NCBI RefSeq assembly: GCF_018785245.1
Contig: NZ_WQPL01000024.1
Span: 51,293-115,292, forward strand
Direction of reading: 5' to 3'
Source: Collinsella aerofaciens
GTDB lineage: Bacteria; Actinomycetota; Coriobacteriia; Coriobacteriales; Coriobacteriaceae
Length of the DNA stretch: 64,000 nt
Positions within the stretch are counted from its first letter, which is position 1; the number at the start of each line of letters is the position of its first letter. Under the pieces are notes generated by a model, which was not told the DNA's origin, searched no databases, and was given only the letters and a program-made list of their open reading frames with translations. Positions 32,347 through 42,000 of this stretch are shown piece by piece. A program made the position numbers and the translations under genes.

Positions 32347-33216
32347 ATGGATATCGATAACTTTGAATGGTGGTATAGCGAGGGTGAGGCTCCGGACGAG
32401 GGGTGGGACGAGCCCACGCCGCGTGACGTCTCGAGCGACGAGGACGAGACCGGCAACGACGTCGCCGCCGACTCGGACGCCGCCCTCGACCCCGTCGAGC
32501 CCCTAACCTTTGAACAGGCCTGGGCTCAGGCCGAGGCCGACGAGGCTAAGGCCGACGCCACGGCCACGCTGGGTGAGCCAGCCGACATGTCGATCTCGCC
32601 GGCAAAGACCCCGCAGCCGCGTCACACCATCGATCCCGACAGCACGGCACCCTTCAGTATTCTCGACGTGCCCTCGCAGGGTGCCCAGGCGCCCGCGCCC
32701 ACACGTCGCCCCAATCTGTCTCGCGAGGAAGATGCAGGACGTCGCTCGCCGCTCGGCCCCATCCTTATCGCCTTTATGGCCGGCGTTATCGCATGCTCGG
32801 TAATTGGAAACGTCTGGAGCCATGTTGAGCAACAGCGAAAAGACGCCGCCAAGGTCGAGATGTCTGTCGAGCAATCGCTCGGTCGTACGCGCTCGGTGCA
32901 TGTGTCGGTCGAGGTCAAGGACGGCGCGACGTGGGACACCGCGCGCGGCGACAGCCAAATGCTCATCCACATCGTGGGGCGCACGCTCAAAGGGCAGACG
33001 ATTGACGAGTATCAATACGTCAATTCCGCTGGTGACGGCATCGAGCTCAAGCCTGGCGACTACGAGCTCACGGTCGATGAACCGCCCGTCGCCACCGACG
33101 GCACGCGCTTCCGCGCCTCAAAGCGCATGGTTCCCGTGAACTTTAACTCACAGGCGCCCGACACGGTCGACACCACACCGCAGGGCGGGTTCGACCTTTA
33201 CGTAGATACCCAGTAG
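32347..33216 (+). CDS. membrane-anchored hypothetical protein with acidic cytoplasmic region
   Basis: A 289-residue protein. Residues 1-130 are acidic and disordered-looking, with many Asp, Glu, Ala and Pro. One transmembrane helix follows (about 134-155, LGPILIAFMAGVIACSVIG). The outer domain of about 130 residues is rich in beta-forming sequence (VHVSVEVKDG, YELTVDEPP). I recognise no named family. It stands alone between the R1 palindrome and the epimerase gene. Confidence 0.7.
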   Translation: MDIDNFEWWYSEGEAPDEGWDEPTPRDVSSDEDETGNDVAADSDAALDPVEPLTFEQAWAQAEADEAKADATATLGEPADMSISPAKTPQPRHTIDPDSTAPFSILDVPSQGAQAPAPTRRPNLSREEDAGRRSPLGPILIAFMAGVIACSVIGNVWSHVEQQRKDAAKVEMSVEQSLGRTRSVHVSVEVKDGATWDTARGDSQMLIHIVGRTLKGQTIDEYQYVNSAGDGIELKPGDYELTVDEPPVATDGTRFRASKRMVPVNFNSQAPDTVDTTPQGGFDLYVDTQ

Positions 33217-33329
33217 GCGCTCGCCGCTCATTCCGCTATGGCTACTCAATAATCGCCTGCCGTCCCGTCCCGCCGCCAAGAGTGGCACAATAGCCCTCGA
33301 CACTGTTGTTTACTTTTGGAGGAAGTAGC

Positions 33330-34223
33330 ATGTCCACCGTCACCACCATCAAGCGCGGCGGCCTCACCGCGGCCATCGATTCCATGGGAGCCCAGCTCAC
33401 GAGCCTTGCCCTCGACGGAAACGAGTATCTGTGGCAGGGCGACCCGGCCTTTTGGGGCAAGCACGCGCCCATTCTGTTCCCCATCGTGGGATCGCTGCGC
33501 AACAACACAGCGACGTCTGCGGCTGGCACCTGCGAGATGCCGCGTCATGGCCTCGCGCGCATCGTCGAGCACAAGCTGGTCGAGGTCTCCGAGGACGGCT
33601 CGTCCGTCACCTACGAGATCACCGATACGCCCGAGTCGCTCAAGGCTTTCCCCTTCCACTTTAAGCTCAACATGACCTATGCCCTGACTGGTGACGCCAC
33701 GCTCACGCAGACCTTTGCCGTCACCAACACCGGCGACGTGGACCTGCCGTTCTCGGTGGGCGGCCACCCTGCATTTAACGTGCCCGCCCCCGGTGCCGAG
33801 GACGAGACGTTCGAGGACTACGAGCTGGCATTTACCGAGGCTTGGACCAACGAGGCCCCCATCATCACGCCCGACGGTCTTATGACGTTCGAGGGCAGTT
33901 ACAAGGCTCCCGATAACTCGGACGTGCTGCCCATCACGCACCGCAGCTTCGATAACGATGCCATCATGTTCACCGATACCCCGGGCTCCACGCTCACGCT
34001 GCGCGGCCGCAAGTCGGGCCACGGCGTCAAGATCGACTTTGAGGGCTTTAAGTACATCGGCGTGTGGTCTGCCGCCAACGACGCCCCGTTTGTGGCGCTC
34101 GAGCCTTGGACCGGCCACACCACCATGGACACCGAGGACGACGTCTTTGAGCACAAGGTCAACACCGTCACCTTGGCTCCCGGCGCTACCGATAAACGCA
34201 GCTTTAGCGTCACCTTGCTCTAG
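33330..34223 (+). CDS. aldose 1-epimerase-family protein
   Basis: A 297-residue protein of the galactose mutarotase superfamily, LacX-like/YeaD class. It shows GGLTAAIDSMGAQLTSL, YLWQGDPAFWGKHAPILFPIVG, the catalytic His in PRHGLAR, VGGHPAFNVP and the late acidic EPW motif. Such enzymes interconvert alpha and beta anomers of free or phosphorylated sugars. GGAGGA precedes ATG 33330. It is a single gene followed by the nested-hairpin element that can end its transcript. The sugar is unknown. Confidence 0.87.
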   Translation: MSTVTTIKRGGLTAAIDSMGAQLTSLALDGNEYLWQGDPAFWGKHAPILFPIVGSLRNNTATSAAGTCEMPRHGLARIVEHKLVEVSEDGSSVTYEITDTPESLKAFPFHFKLNMTYALTGDATLTQTFAVTNTGDVDLPFSVGGHPAFNVPAPGAEDETFEDYELAFTEAWTNEAPIITPDGLMTFEGSYKAPDNSDVLPITHRSFDNDAIMFTDTPGSTLTLRGRKSGHGVKIDFEGFKYIGVWSAANDAPFVALEPWTGHTTMDTEDDVFEHKVNTVTLAPGATDKRSFSVTLL

Positions 34224-34253
34224 AGGTTCCGCCGCTCGGTCGATGCTGCGCGC

Positions 34254-34344
34254 CGTCCAGAGCGATAATTTGTCATTCATAAGGCAAGGCATAGACCTTC
34301 TGGTCATGCCTTGCCTTTTTCATGCCACTTGTTCGCTCTGGACG
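34254..34344. repeat. nested-hairpin element (family R2, copy A)
   Basis: The outer stem CGTCCAGAGCGA (34254-34265) pairs with 34333-34344. The inner stem AAGGCAAGGCAT (34281-34292) pairs with 34306-34317, topped by GACC/GGTC with loop TTCT and followed by TTT. Copies B (48148-48233) and C (63796-63882) keep the same plan with different paired bases. It lies downstream of the epimerase gene and can serve as its terminator. A conserved GTCATTGGGGACG motif follows at 34371-34385, reversed. Confidence 0.8.
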
Positions 34345-34486
34345 TCGCTCGCCGGCATTGCCAAAACATCGACGTCCCCAATGACTACCGCGTGTCTATT
34401 AATTTTTCGAGCTTGTGCTGCGCTGCTGGTTGCTGGCGTATATCCTGTTAAGTCGTCAGAATACGATTCAACAGGGAAGGCAGATT

Positions 34487-35413
34487 ATGCATTCTCCCCA
34501 TCAACGCGACGCGCATCCACAGCCGGTATGCAGCCGTCGCATCTTTTTGGGTAGTGCTCTCGCTGCGAGCGCTTCTGTCGTCGCCGGCGCACTTGCCGGT
34601 TGCCAGCGCCCCTCCACGCTGGAAGTAGTTCAGCCCACGACGGGCGGCGGTCGCGACGACCTGTCCGATTCCGTGATCGGCAAGGACAAGATCCGCATCG
34701 GCATGGAGGCGGCCTACGCCCCGTACAACTGGCAGGTCTCCGAAGCCAGCGAGTACACTATCCCCATCGACAACGTGCAGGGCGCCTATGCCGACGGTTA
34801 CGACGTGCAGATCGCCAAGATCGTCTGCAAGGCCCTCGGCGGCGAGCCCGTTGCCGTTAAACAGAGCTTCTCGGGTCTTATCGATTCGCTCAACAACGGC
34901 CAGATCGACCTCATCATTGCCGGCATGAGCGCCACGCCCGAGCGCGAGGAGTCCGTCGGCTTTTCCGACCCGTACTTCATTGGCTACTTTGGCCTGTTCG
35001 TAAAAGAGGGCTCGCCCTACCAAAATGCGACCAAGCTCAGCGACTTTAGCGGCGCAACGGTCCTCGGCCAAAAGGACACCATGCTCGATACCGTCATCGA
35101 CGAGATCCCGGGCGTTGTCCACAAGAACCCGGTCGATTCGGTCCCCACGGTGTTTTCGAACCTGCTGCAGGGCACCTGCGACGCCGTGACCTACAATACC
35201 GAGAACGAGAAGGGCTATATGGCCCAAAACCCGGGTATCGTGCCGATTCAATTTGCCGAGGGCGAGGGCTTTAAGCAGGAAGTCACGGCAGACGTCGGCT
35301 GCCGCAAGGGCTCGGACAAGCTGCTTAAGCTCATCGATAAGACGCTCAAGGGCATTAGCCAAGAGGAGCGCGACCAAATGTGGGACGCGTGTCTCGACCG
35401 TCAGCCGGCATAG
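34487..35413 (+). CDS. polar amino-acid ABC transporter, Tat-exported lipoprotein receptor
   Basis: A 308-residue periplasmic-binding protein of family 3 (polar amino acids). The signal sequence is notable: SRRIFLG (residues 16-22) is a twin-arginine motif and LAGC (36-39) a lipobox, so it is likely exported folded by Tat and lipid-anchored at Cys39. The mature part has IRIGMEAAYAPYNW, IDLIIAGMSATPEREESVGFS and YNTENE. It is first in a three-gene operon with permease and ATPase. ATG 34487 follows AGGGAAGG. The ligand is an amino acid of unknown type. Confidence 0.88.
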   Translation: MHSPHQRDAHPQPVCSRRIFLGSALAASASVVAGALAGCQRPSTLEVVQPTTGGGRDDLSDSVIGKDKIRIGMEAAYAPYNWQVSEASEYTIPIDNVQGAYADGYDVQIAKIVCKALGGEPVAVKQSFSGLIDSLNNGQIDLIIAGMSATPEREESVGFSDPYFIGYFGLFVKEGSPYQNATKLSDFSGATVLGQKDTMLDTVIDEIPGVVHKNPVDSVPTVFSNLLQGTCDAVTYNTENEKGYMAQNPGIVPIQFAEGEGFKQEVTADVGCRKGSDKLLKLIDKTLKGISQEERDQMWDACLDRQPA

Positions 35414-35422
35414 GGAGGCAGC

Positions 35423-36571
35423 ATGAAAACCATCAATCGTCTGGCCTCCTTTATCAAGGCCGACCACCGTTATGTATACCTGGGCACGAGCGTTATCGCG
35501 GCGCTCGGCCTGGCGTTTAGCCAACGCAACCCCACGCCGCTGAGCTTCTTGGCCCCCACGGGCGTGTTCCAGGATTGCCTTTGGGCGATTCTTTGGGCCT
35601 GGCTCGTCGTGTCGGCGGCGGCGCTGGTCACCAAGCTTATGCACTGGAACGACTATCGCGAAACGTCGCCGTTTGCTTCCGAGCGCTTCCGTCGCGGCGC
35701 GCGCCTGGGCAGCTATGTCGTCGTTGCTATTGCGGCGATCTTCTTTGTCGACCGCTGCGTCATGTCATTTATCGACCTGGTGCAGGTGAGCATTGTCTCG
35801 GACTCCAACCCCAGCGACTTTTTGTCGAGCCTGGTCTACATGACCTACAAGAGCGGCGACTTCTTTATCCGCGGCATCGAGATCACCATCGCACTTGCGA
35901 CCTTCGGTACCGTCATCGCCTTTTTCCTGGCGCTGCTCTTTGTGTTCCTGCGTATTCAGACGTTCGACCGCGTGGATAACGATCTCACGCGCTTCTTTAA
36001 GAGCATCGGCCGCGGCTTTGCGACCGTCTACTCTACCATCGTGCGCGGCACGCCCATGATGGTCCAGGGCCTGCTCATCTATTACGCGGGCTTCACCGTT
36101 TTGCGCGGCATGGGCTTCGAGACCGCCCAGGCCAACCAGATTTGGAGTACCTTCACCGCCGGTCTCGTCACCATCTCGCTCAACTCCACCGCCTACATGA
36201 TGGAGGTCCTGCGCGGCGGTATCGAGTCCATCGATCCCGGCCAGGCCGAGGCGGCGCGCTCGCTGGGTCTGTCGCAGTGGCAGGCCATGCGCAAGGTCGT
36301 GTTCCCCCAGGGTATTAAAAACGCGATCCCCGCACTCACCAACGAGCTCATCATCAACATCAAGGACTCGTCGGTGCTTTCGGTCATCGGCGTATTCGAC
36401 CTCATGTACGCCACCACCACCGTCGCCGGCGTGTACTACCGCCAGATGGAGGTCTACTGCGTGGCGCTCGTGGTCTACCTGATCCTGACGCTCGTGGCGA
36501 GCCGCCTGCTCGAGGCCTTTGGCAAAAAGCTCGGCGCCGAGGCCCCGGCAACGCTGCCCAGCTCCAACTAG
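35423..36571 (+). CDS. polar amino-acid ABC transporter permease
   Basis: A 382-residue HisM/GlnP-type permease. An N-terminal extension of about 130 residues carries two or three extra hydrophobic segments. The usual permease core follows ([22 protein letters not shown], given by its limits, about residues 152-175) with the ATPase-coupling EAA loop ([17 protein letters not shown]). It lies 9 bases after the receptor gene and 22 before the ATPase gene. The extension is longer than in most HisM proteins, and its function is not known. Confidence 0.88.
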   Translation: MKTINRLASFIKADHRYVYLGTSVIAALGLAFSQRNPTPLSFLAPTGVFQDCLWAILWAWLVVSAAALVTKLMHWNDYRETSPFASERFRRGARLGSYVVVAIAAIFFVDRCVMSFIDLVQVSIVSDSNPSDFLSSLVYMTYKSGDFFIRGIEITIALATFGTVIAFFLALLFVFLRIQTFDRVDNDLTRFFKSIGRGFATVYSTIVRGTPMMVQGLLIYYAGFTVLRGMGFETAQANQIWSTFTAGLVTISLNSTAYMMEVLRGGIESIDPGQAEAARSLGLSQWQAMRKVVFPQGIKNAIPALTNELIINIKDSSVLSVIGVFDLMYATTTVAGVYYRQMEVYCVALVVYLILTLVASRLLEAFGKKLGAEAPATLPSSN

Positions 36572-36593
36572 GCTCAAGACGAGGAGAATCATC

Positions 36594-37379
36594 ATGGCAG
36601 ATACCGCCACTACCGGCACCGCGGCCGTCGCACAGACCAATGAGCCGCTCATCCGCGTCGAGGGCCTGCGCAAGAGCTTTGGCTCGCTCGAGGTGCTCAA
36701 GGGCATCGACCTGTCCGTTAACCCCGGCGAGGTCGTCACCATTATCGGCGCCTCGGGCTCGGGCAAGTCGACCTTCCTGCGCTGCCTCAACCTGCTCGAG
36801 ACCCCGGACGCGGGCCACATCTGGTTCCACGGCCAGGATCTTACGGCCGAGCGCTGCAACATTAACAAACTCCGCGAGGACATCGGCATGGTGTTCCAGG
36901 GCTTTAACCTGTTCAACAACATGGACGTGCTCGACAACTGCACGCTTGCGCCCGTCACGCTCAAAAAGATGAGCAAGGCCGAGGCCGAGAAGGTCGCGAT
37001 GGAGCATCTGACGAGCGTGGGGCTCGAAAAGTTCGCGCACGCCGCCGTGGGTCGCCTGTCCGGTGGTCAAAAGCAGCGTGTGGCCATTGCGCGTGCCCTG
37101 TGCATGAATCCGCAGATCATGCTGTTCGACGAGCCGACCTCCGCACTCGACCCCGAGATCGTGGGCGAGGTGCTCGAGGTCATGCGCAAGCTCGCGGCCG
37201 ACGGCATGACCATGGTCGTCGTTACGCACGAGATGGCCTTTGCCCGCACCGTGTCCGACCGCGTGGTCTTTATGGATAAGGGCGTGGTGCTCGAGGACGC
37301 CGCGCCGGCCGAGCTCTTCGGCAACCCCAAGCACCAGCGCACTCGCGAGTTCCTCTCTCGCTATCTCGAGGACAAATAA
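36594..37379 (+). CDS. polar amino-acid ABC transporter ATP-binding protein
   Basis: A 261-residue GlnQ/HisP-type ATPase. It shows Walker [10 protein letters not shown], the Q-loop in MVFQGFNLF, signature LSGGQKQR, Walker [15 protein letters not shown] and the switch His in [15 protein letters not shown] precedes ATG 36594. It is last in the importer operon and drives uptake with the preceding receptor and permease. Confidence 0.95.
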   Translation: MADTATTGTAAVAQTNEPLIRVEGLRKSFGSLEVLKGIDLSVNPGEVVTIIGASGSGKSTFLRCLNLLETPDAGHIWFHGQDLTAERCNINKLREDIGMVFQGFNLFNNMDVLDNCTLAPVTLKKMSKAEAEKVAMEHLTSVGLEKFAHAAVGRLSGGQKQRVAIARALCMNPQIMLFDEPTSALDPEIVGEVLEVMRKLAADGMTMVVVTHEMAFARTVSDRVVFMDKGVVLEDAAPAELFGNPKHQRTREFLSRYLEDK

Positions 37380-37451
37380 CCGACCGCAAACGCTTACGTT
37401 GCAGGGCCGCTCCCGTGGGGCGGCCTTTGTCGTCACAATCGAAAGGATGTC

Positions 37452-38879
37452 ATGGCCGAGGTTTGGCGTTTCTTTGCACATGAGGACGATTTTGCCGATA
37501 TAGACGAGGCGGGCGCGTGCGAGCGCTTGGGCCGCGTGCTGTCGTTTCCGACCATCTCGAGCATGGATGCCGAGGCGGTGGACTGGCGGCCCTTCGACGA
37601 CCTGCGCGCCTATATGCAGCAGGCGTGGCCGCGCGTGTTCGCGGCGGGCGAGGTCGAGCTGATCGACCACTCGCTATTGGTGACGCTTAGCGGTTCCGAC
37701 CCTGACCTCAAGCCCATTATGCTCATGGGCCACATGGATGTGGTTCCCGTGGTGCCGGGTACCGAGGCCGACTGGACGCACGACCCCTTTAGCGGGCACG
37801 TGGACGACACCTACATCTGGGGCCGTGGAGCGATCGACATGAAGGACCAGGTCGCAGGCATTCTCGAGGCTGTCGAGTATGCGCTCGCGCACGGTTGGGA
37901 GCATGAGCGCACGCTGCTCCTGGCCTTTGGCCAGGACGAGGAGACGACGCAGTACGGCGCAGGCGCCATCGGCCGCGCGCTCGAGGAGCGCGGTGTTGAG
38001 CTCGAGTTCCTGATCGACGAGGGCGACTACCGCATCGTTTCGGATGCCGAGTACAGCGCGGGCGAGGGTTGGCTCATGCACGCCGACCTCGCGGAGAAGG
38101 GCTATGCCGATATCGTGCTCAAGACGAAGAGTGAGGGTGGACATTCTTCTAACCCCTACGGCGGCACGTCGCTCGAGGTGCTCAGCCGTGCCATCACCGC
38201 AATCTGCGATATCGAGTGGCCGACGCGCGTGACCGACTTGCTTGCCGCCCAGCTCGTCGAGCTGGGGCTCTACACGGCGGATGAAATTGCCGCCAACGGG
38301 GGCGCCATTGTCCGCGATTGCCTCGCCAGCAAGAAGCTCTATCCGCTGGTGACGACCACCTGCGCACCCACGCAGATCGAGGGTGGCAGCACCGGCGCCA
38401 ACGTAATGCCGCAGGATATGTGGGCCAACATCAACTTCCGCATGCTCGAGGGCACGAGCGTGGCCGACGTTGTGGCGCGCTGTCGTGAGGCGGTTGCCGG
38501 GGCGGACCTTGCCGGTCGTGTCGAAGTGGAGCTAGGCCCCGGCAGCTCCGAACCCTCGCCGTCCCCGCGCATCGGTGGTCCCGGCCTCGAGGCGGTTCGC
38601 TCCATCGCCGCCCGCTATTTCCGTGATCCCAAGCCGACGGAGGAAAACGGATCGTCTGCGGTGGGCCAAGAGCCGATGAGCATCGTGCCCTCGACCGTGA
38701 TTGGTGCAACCGATGCCGCCAACTACCAGCGCATTTGCCACGAGTGCATCCGCTTCTCCGCCTTTGTGGTCGACGATGACGAATGCGGCCGCGGCGTCCA
38801 CGGCACCAACGAGCGCATCACCCGTCGCGCCTACCTCCAAGGCATCCGCTTCCTCATCGCCCTGCTCCACACGCTCTAG
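37452..38879 (+). CDS. M20-family metallopeptidase
   Basis: A 475-residue zinc peptidase of the M20 (ArgE/DapE/PepV) clan. It has the metal ligand motif MGHMDVVPV, bridging Asp in GRGAIDMKD, catalytic Glu pair in GQDEETT, the dimerisation lid EGGHSSNP and a C-terminal metal His in the NERI region. Members hydrolyse dipeptides, N-acyl amino acids or carnosine-like compounds. It lies 72 bases after the amino-acid importer ATPase, so the two may share a nutritional role. Its stop is one base before a split R1 palindrome. Confidence 0.87.
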   Translation: MAEVWRFFAHEDDFADIDEAGACERLGRVLSFPTISSMDAEAVDWRPFDDLRAYMQQAWPRVFAAGEVELIDHSLLVTLSGSDPDLKPIMLMGHMDVVPVVPGTEADWTHDPFSGHVDDTYIWGRGAIDMKDQVAGILEAVEYALAHGWEHERTLLLAFGQDEETTQYGAGAIGRALEERGVELEFLIDEGDYRIVSDAEYSAGEGWLMHADLAEKGYADIVLKTKSEGGHSSNPYGGTSLEVLSRAITAICDIEWPTRVTDLLAAQLVELGLYTADEIAANGGAIVRDCLASKKLYPLVTTTCAPTQIEGGSTGANVMPQDMWANINFRMLEGTSVADVVARCREAVAGADLAGRVEVELGPGSSEPSPSPRIGGPGLEAVRSIAARYFRDPKPTEENGSSAVGQEPMSIVPSTVIGATDAANYQRICHECIRFSAFVVDDDECGRGVHGTNERITRRAYLQGIRFLIALLHTL

Positions 38880-38880
38880 C

Positions 38881-38898
38881 ATGCGACAAAGGGACTGA
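38881..38898. repeat. left half of a split R1 palindrome
   Basis: ATGCGACAAAGGGACTGA is the left arm and centre of a family R1 copy. The matching right half, beginning with the same GACTGA, is 7.9 kb away at 46816-46834. It marks the left edge of the adhesin islet. Confidence 0.75.
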
Positions 38899-39065
38899 GC
38901 CGATTTCATCGGTAATGAGACAAAAACTGTCATAGAATAAGACTAAGATATCTTAAGAGACATATGCTGGGGTTGGTATTCCTTGAACGACTGCGGGCAT
39001 GTGCCAGACTGCCTCGGCCCCCGGGGAGCACCCGGGCAGGTCGCCGTGTGACTGGGGAGGAAATT

Positions 39066-42000
39066 ATGCAGGAGCTCAGAGAGACGACGTCTCGACTCGT
39101 GAATAATGCTACCGGGGGGGGGTGTCTAAGCAGGGAACTTCCTGGTGAACACCGGCCGCGCGAGCGGTGGTCCGTCATGTCTTATGGCCGTCGTCGCGGG
39201 CTGCGCCCGGTCTCGCCATATGTGATTGTTCTGGCCCTCGCCGTCGTGCTGACGGCGAGTTTCTTCCTGCCGACCCGCGCGGAGGCGAAGGTTTCGGACC
39301 ATACGGTTCCGTTTCCGAACCACATGGTTCCGACGATTTCGCCTTCGGGGACAACAATCAACCTGTTTGATTACTGGGTGAATTCGGAGGATCACCTGTC
39401 GGTCAGTGGATCCGACGGCATCAACAAGGGCCACCGCTTCAAGTTCAAGGATCAGGGAGCCAGTGATGATCTCAACCGGTATACGGGCGGCTCCTCTCCT
39501 CGCTCCGGTATCGTGAACAACGTTCTTACCGGCGGTTACCCGAAACTCACCGACAGCTGGGGCGGAGAATCCCTCGGCTACCTGTTTGATTCCTCCGCCC
39601 AGACGGGCAAGATATCCCATATGGGTGTGACGGGTCTGTTGCAGGCCAAGGGCGGCTACTACGAGTATGACAGCTCGAAGAACTACGCGGCGTACAACGT
39701 CAATAAGAATGCATTTGATGTCTACGAAGTCGCCGGCGTTGGGCAAGCGGGGGCTGGCTCTCAAAATGGAGGCCAGTTCTTCCCCTTCGATGCGGCCGAT
39801 AAGGTATTCAAGGAGGAGAACGGCTGCCTCGTCCGGAACGGCATTACGTCGTCGAACAACGGCGACTCGAATTATAACGATGGCAAACCCCTCAACCATT
39901 ATTTCGGCCTCTCCATGTCATCGCGCTTCGTGCAGCCGACGGATGGCAAAACGAACGCTGGCGATCCCATGACCTTTGAGTTCGCCGGCGACGACGACGT
40001 CTGGGTGTTCATTGACGATGTCCTCGTGGGCGACATTGGCGGCATCCACACCAGTGCTAAGCTGACCATTGACTTCCAAACGGGCGAGATTAAGGTTAAC
40101 GATTCCCCAAACGGCACGCTGTTAAGAAAGTTCCAGGAAGCGGGGCGGGGCACTTCGGGCTTCACTGGCAACACCTTCGCTAACGACACCAGCCACACGC
40201 TCAAGTTCTTCTACTTGGAGCGTGGCGCCACCGACTCCAACATGAAGCTCAAGTACAACCTCGTGACGGTTCCCGAGTCCGACATTATCAAGTTCGACCA
40301 GGATGGCGGTCTGGTGGAGGGCGCTCAGTTCGAGCTGTACAAGACAGACAAGAGCTTCGCTGACACGACTACTAATTCGGAAAAACTACTTGGCTCCGGC
40401 ACCACGGACGCGAATGGACAACTGACGCTCACGAATAAAGTGGACAACGGCGTTATCAACTTCGATGACCTTTATAGTAAAGACCATAATTGCCGGTACT
40501 ACCTCCTGAAGGAAACAAAGGTGCCCGAAGGTCACCGCTCGAGCCTCACGGCAACGGACGGTAGCATGCAGTTCGAGTACGTGCCCGCGAGCGACGAGAA
40601 CCGCGCGGGCGGCGTCATCATCAACCGCGGCGGTATGGACGCGGACAGCTCCGTTTGGCAGAGCGGTGCGTTCGCCGGCTCGAAGGAGACCATCACCGCG
40701 CCGTCGACCGTGTACCAGGCGGACGATGACTCGATGAAGCCAGGCAATACTGTTGATATGAAGCGCGGCACCCTGTTCGCAGTAGTTTTCAAGCGCGATA
40801 AAAGCAAGAACGCCTGGCACGCCGTGTCGGGCGACCCGACGAAGGGGTATACCCTCGCCGGCGCCCAGGGCATGGCCGGCGCCATCGAGGCGGCGAAGAA
40901 GGACCTGTACGCCTTCACGCTCAACACTAGCGGCCAGTACCAGGTAGAGATTCCGTATCTGCCCGGTGACATCTCCAAGTACTACTACTTGCTGAGCGGT
41001 GATGCCCGCAAGAATGCCGAGTACGCGGTGGCTATCTACTACACAACGGCGAGCTCCATCGCCGACGCGAATACGGACAACACGGTCCATGTGTTCAGTG
41101 ATGACCTCCCCGGTGACCAGGTGAACTTTAAGCGGCAGTTCGCCACGAGCCTGCTCGTCACGAACATCCAGAACCGCCTGTTCGTGCAGAAGACCGATAC
41201 CGAGGGCAACCCCGTAGACGGCGCGAAGTTCGGCTTGTACACGGACGGTCAGGTGACAACAGACGCGAACGGCAAAGTCGTGCTCAACGGCGACCAGATC
41301 CCCTACGACACCTTGACGACGGGGCAGGTCAGCAACCCGATCCAGCTCGAAGGGGCGGGCATATTCCCGTGTACGAGCGACGGCAACAAGCCGCTCGTGA
41401 AGGGCGCCTACTTCCTAAAGGAGGTCTCGGCGCCCAAGGGCTTCCTGCTTAACGACACGCTCACCAAGGTGATTGTGGACGATTACGGCGTCCATGCCGA
41501 TGCTGGTACGGCCGATGACGGCGTCTCGACGTTCGTGGGGCCGGGCACGCTTATGAAGAGTCTGGGCCAGTTTGGCGCAGAGGGCGACATCGACAACACA
41601 TTCACGTGGATCAAGGGTATGCGGCAGACATCGGATGGCGTGACCGATGGCGGTAATCTTTCGTGGAGCGATGTCGATTCCGCCGGTGCCGGCGACACGG
41701 TACACCTCAAGTACGGCGCCAACGGACGTATCTACCAGTATGGGCCCACCAAGGCGGGCGAACCCTACCGCCTGGAGACCGAGACGGGCTGGATACGTAT
41801 GGGCATCACGCAGGATGAACCTGGTGTCACTAATGCGAAGGGCGCCCGCGCCGATCTGGGCGACATGAACCTGAATGCCCTGTTCACGGGCGCCACCTGC
41901 GTGCGCGTGGCGAACGAACGCGAGGCGAGCCTCGAGGTGACGAAGAAGGTTGACGTGCCCGATGGCCTGACGGGCAATAAGGACGCGGGGTTCACCTTCA

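Noticed and set aside
38964-39065. an earlier adhesin start at 38964
   Set aside because: No ribosome binding site. The added 34 residues are Arg/Pro-rich, and ATG 39066 has a strong GGGGAGG at proper distance.
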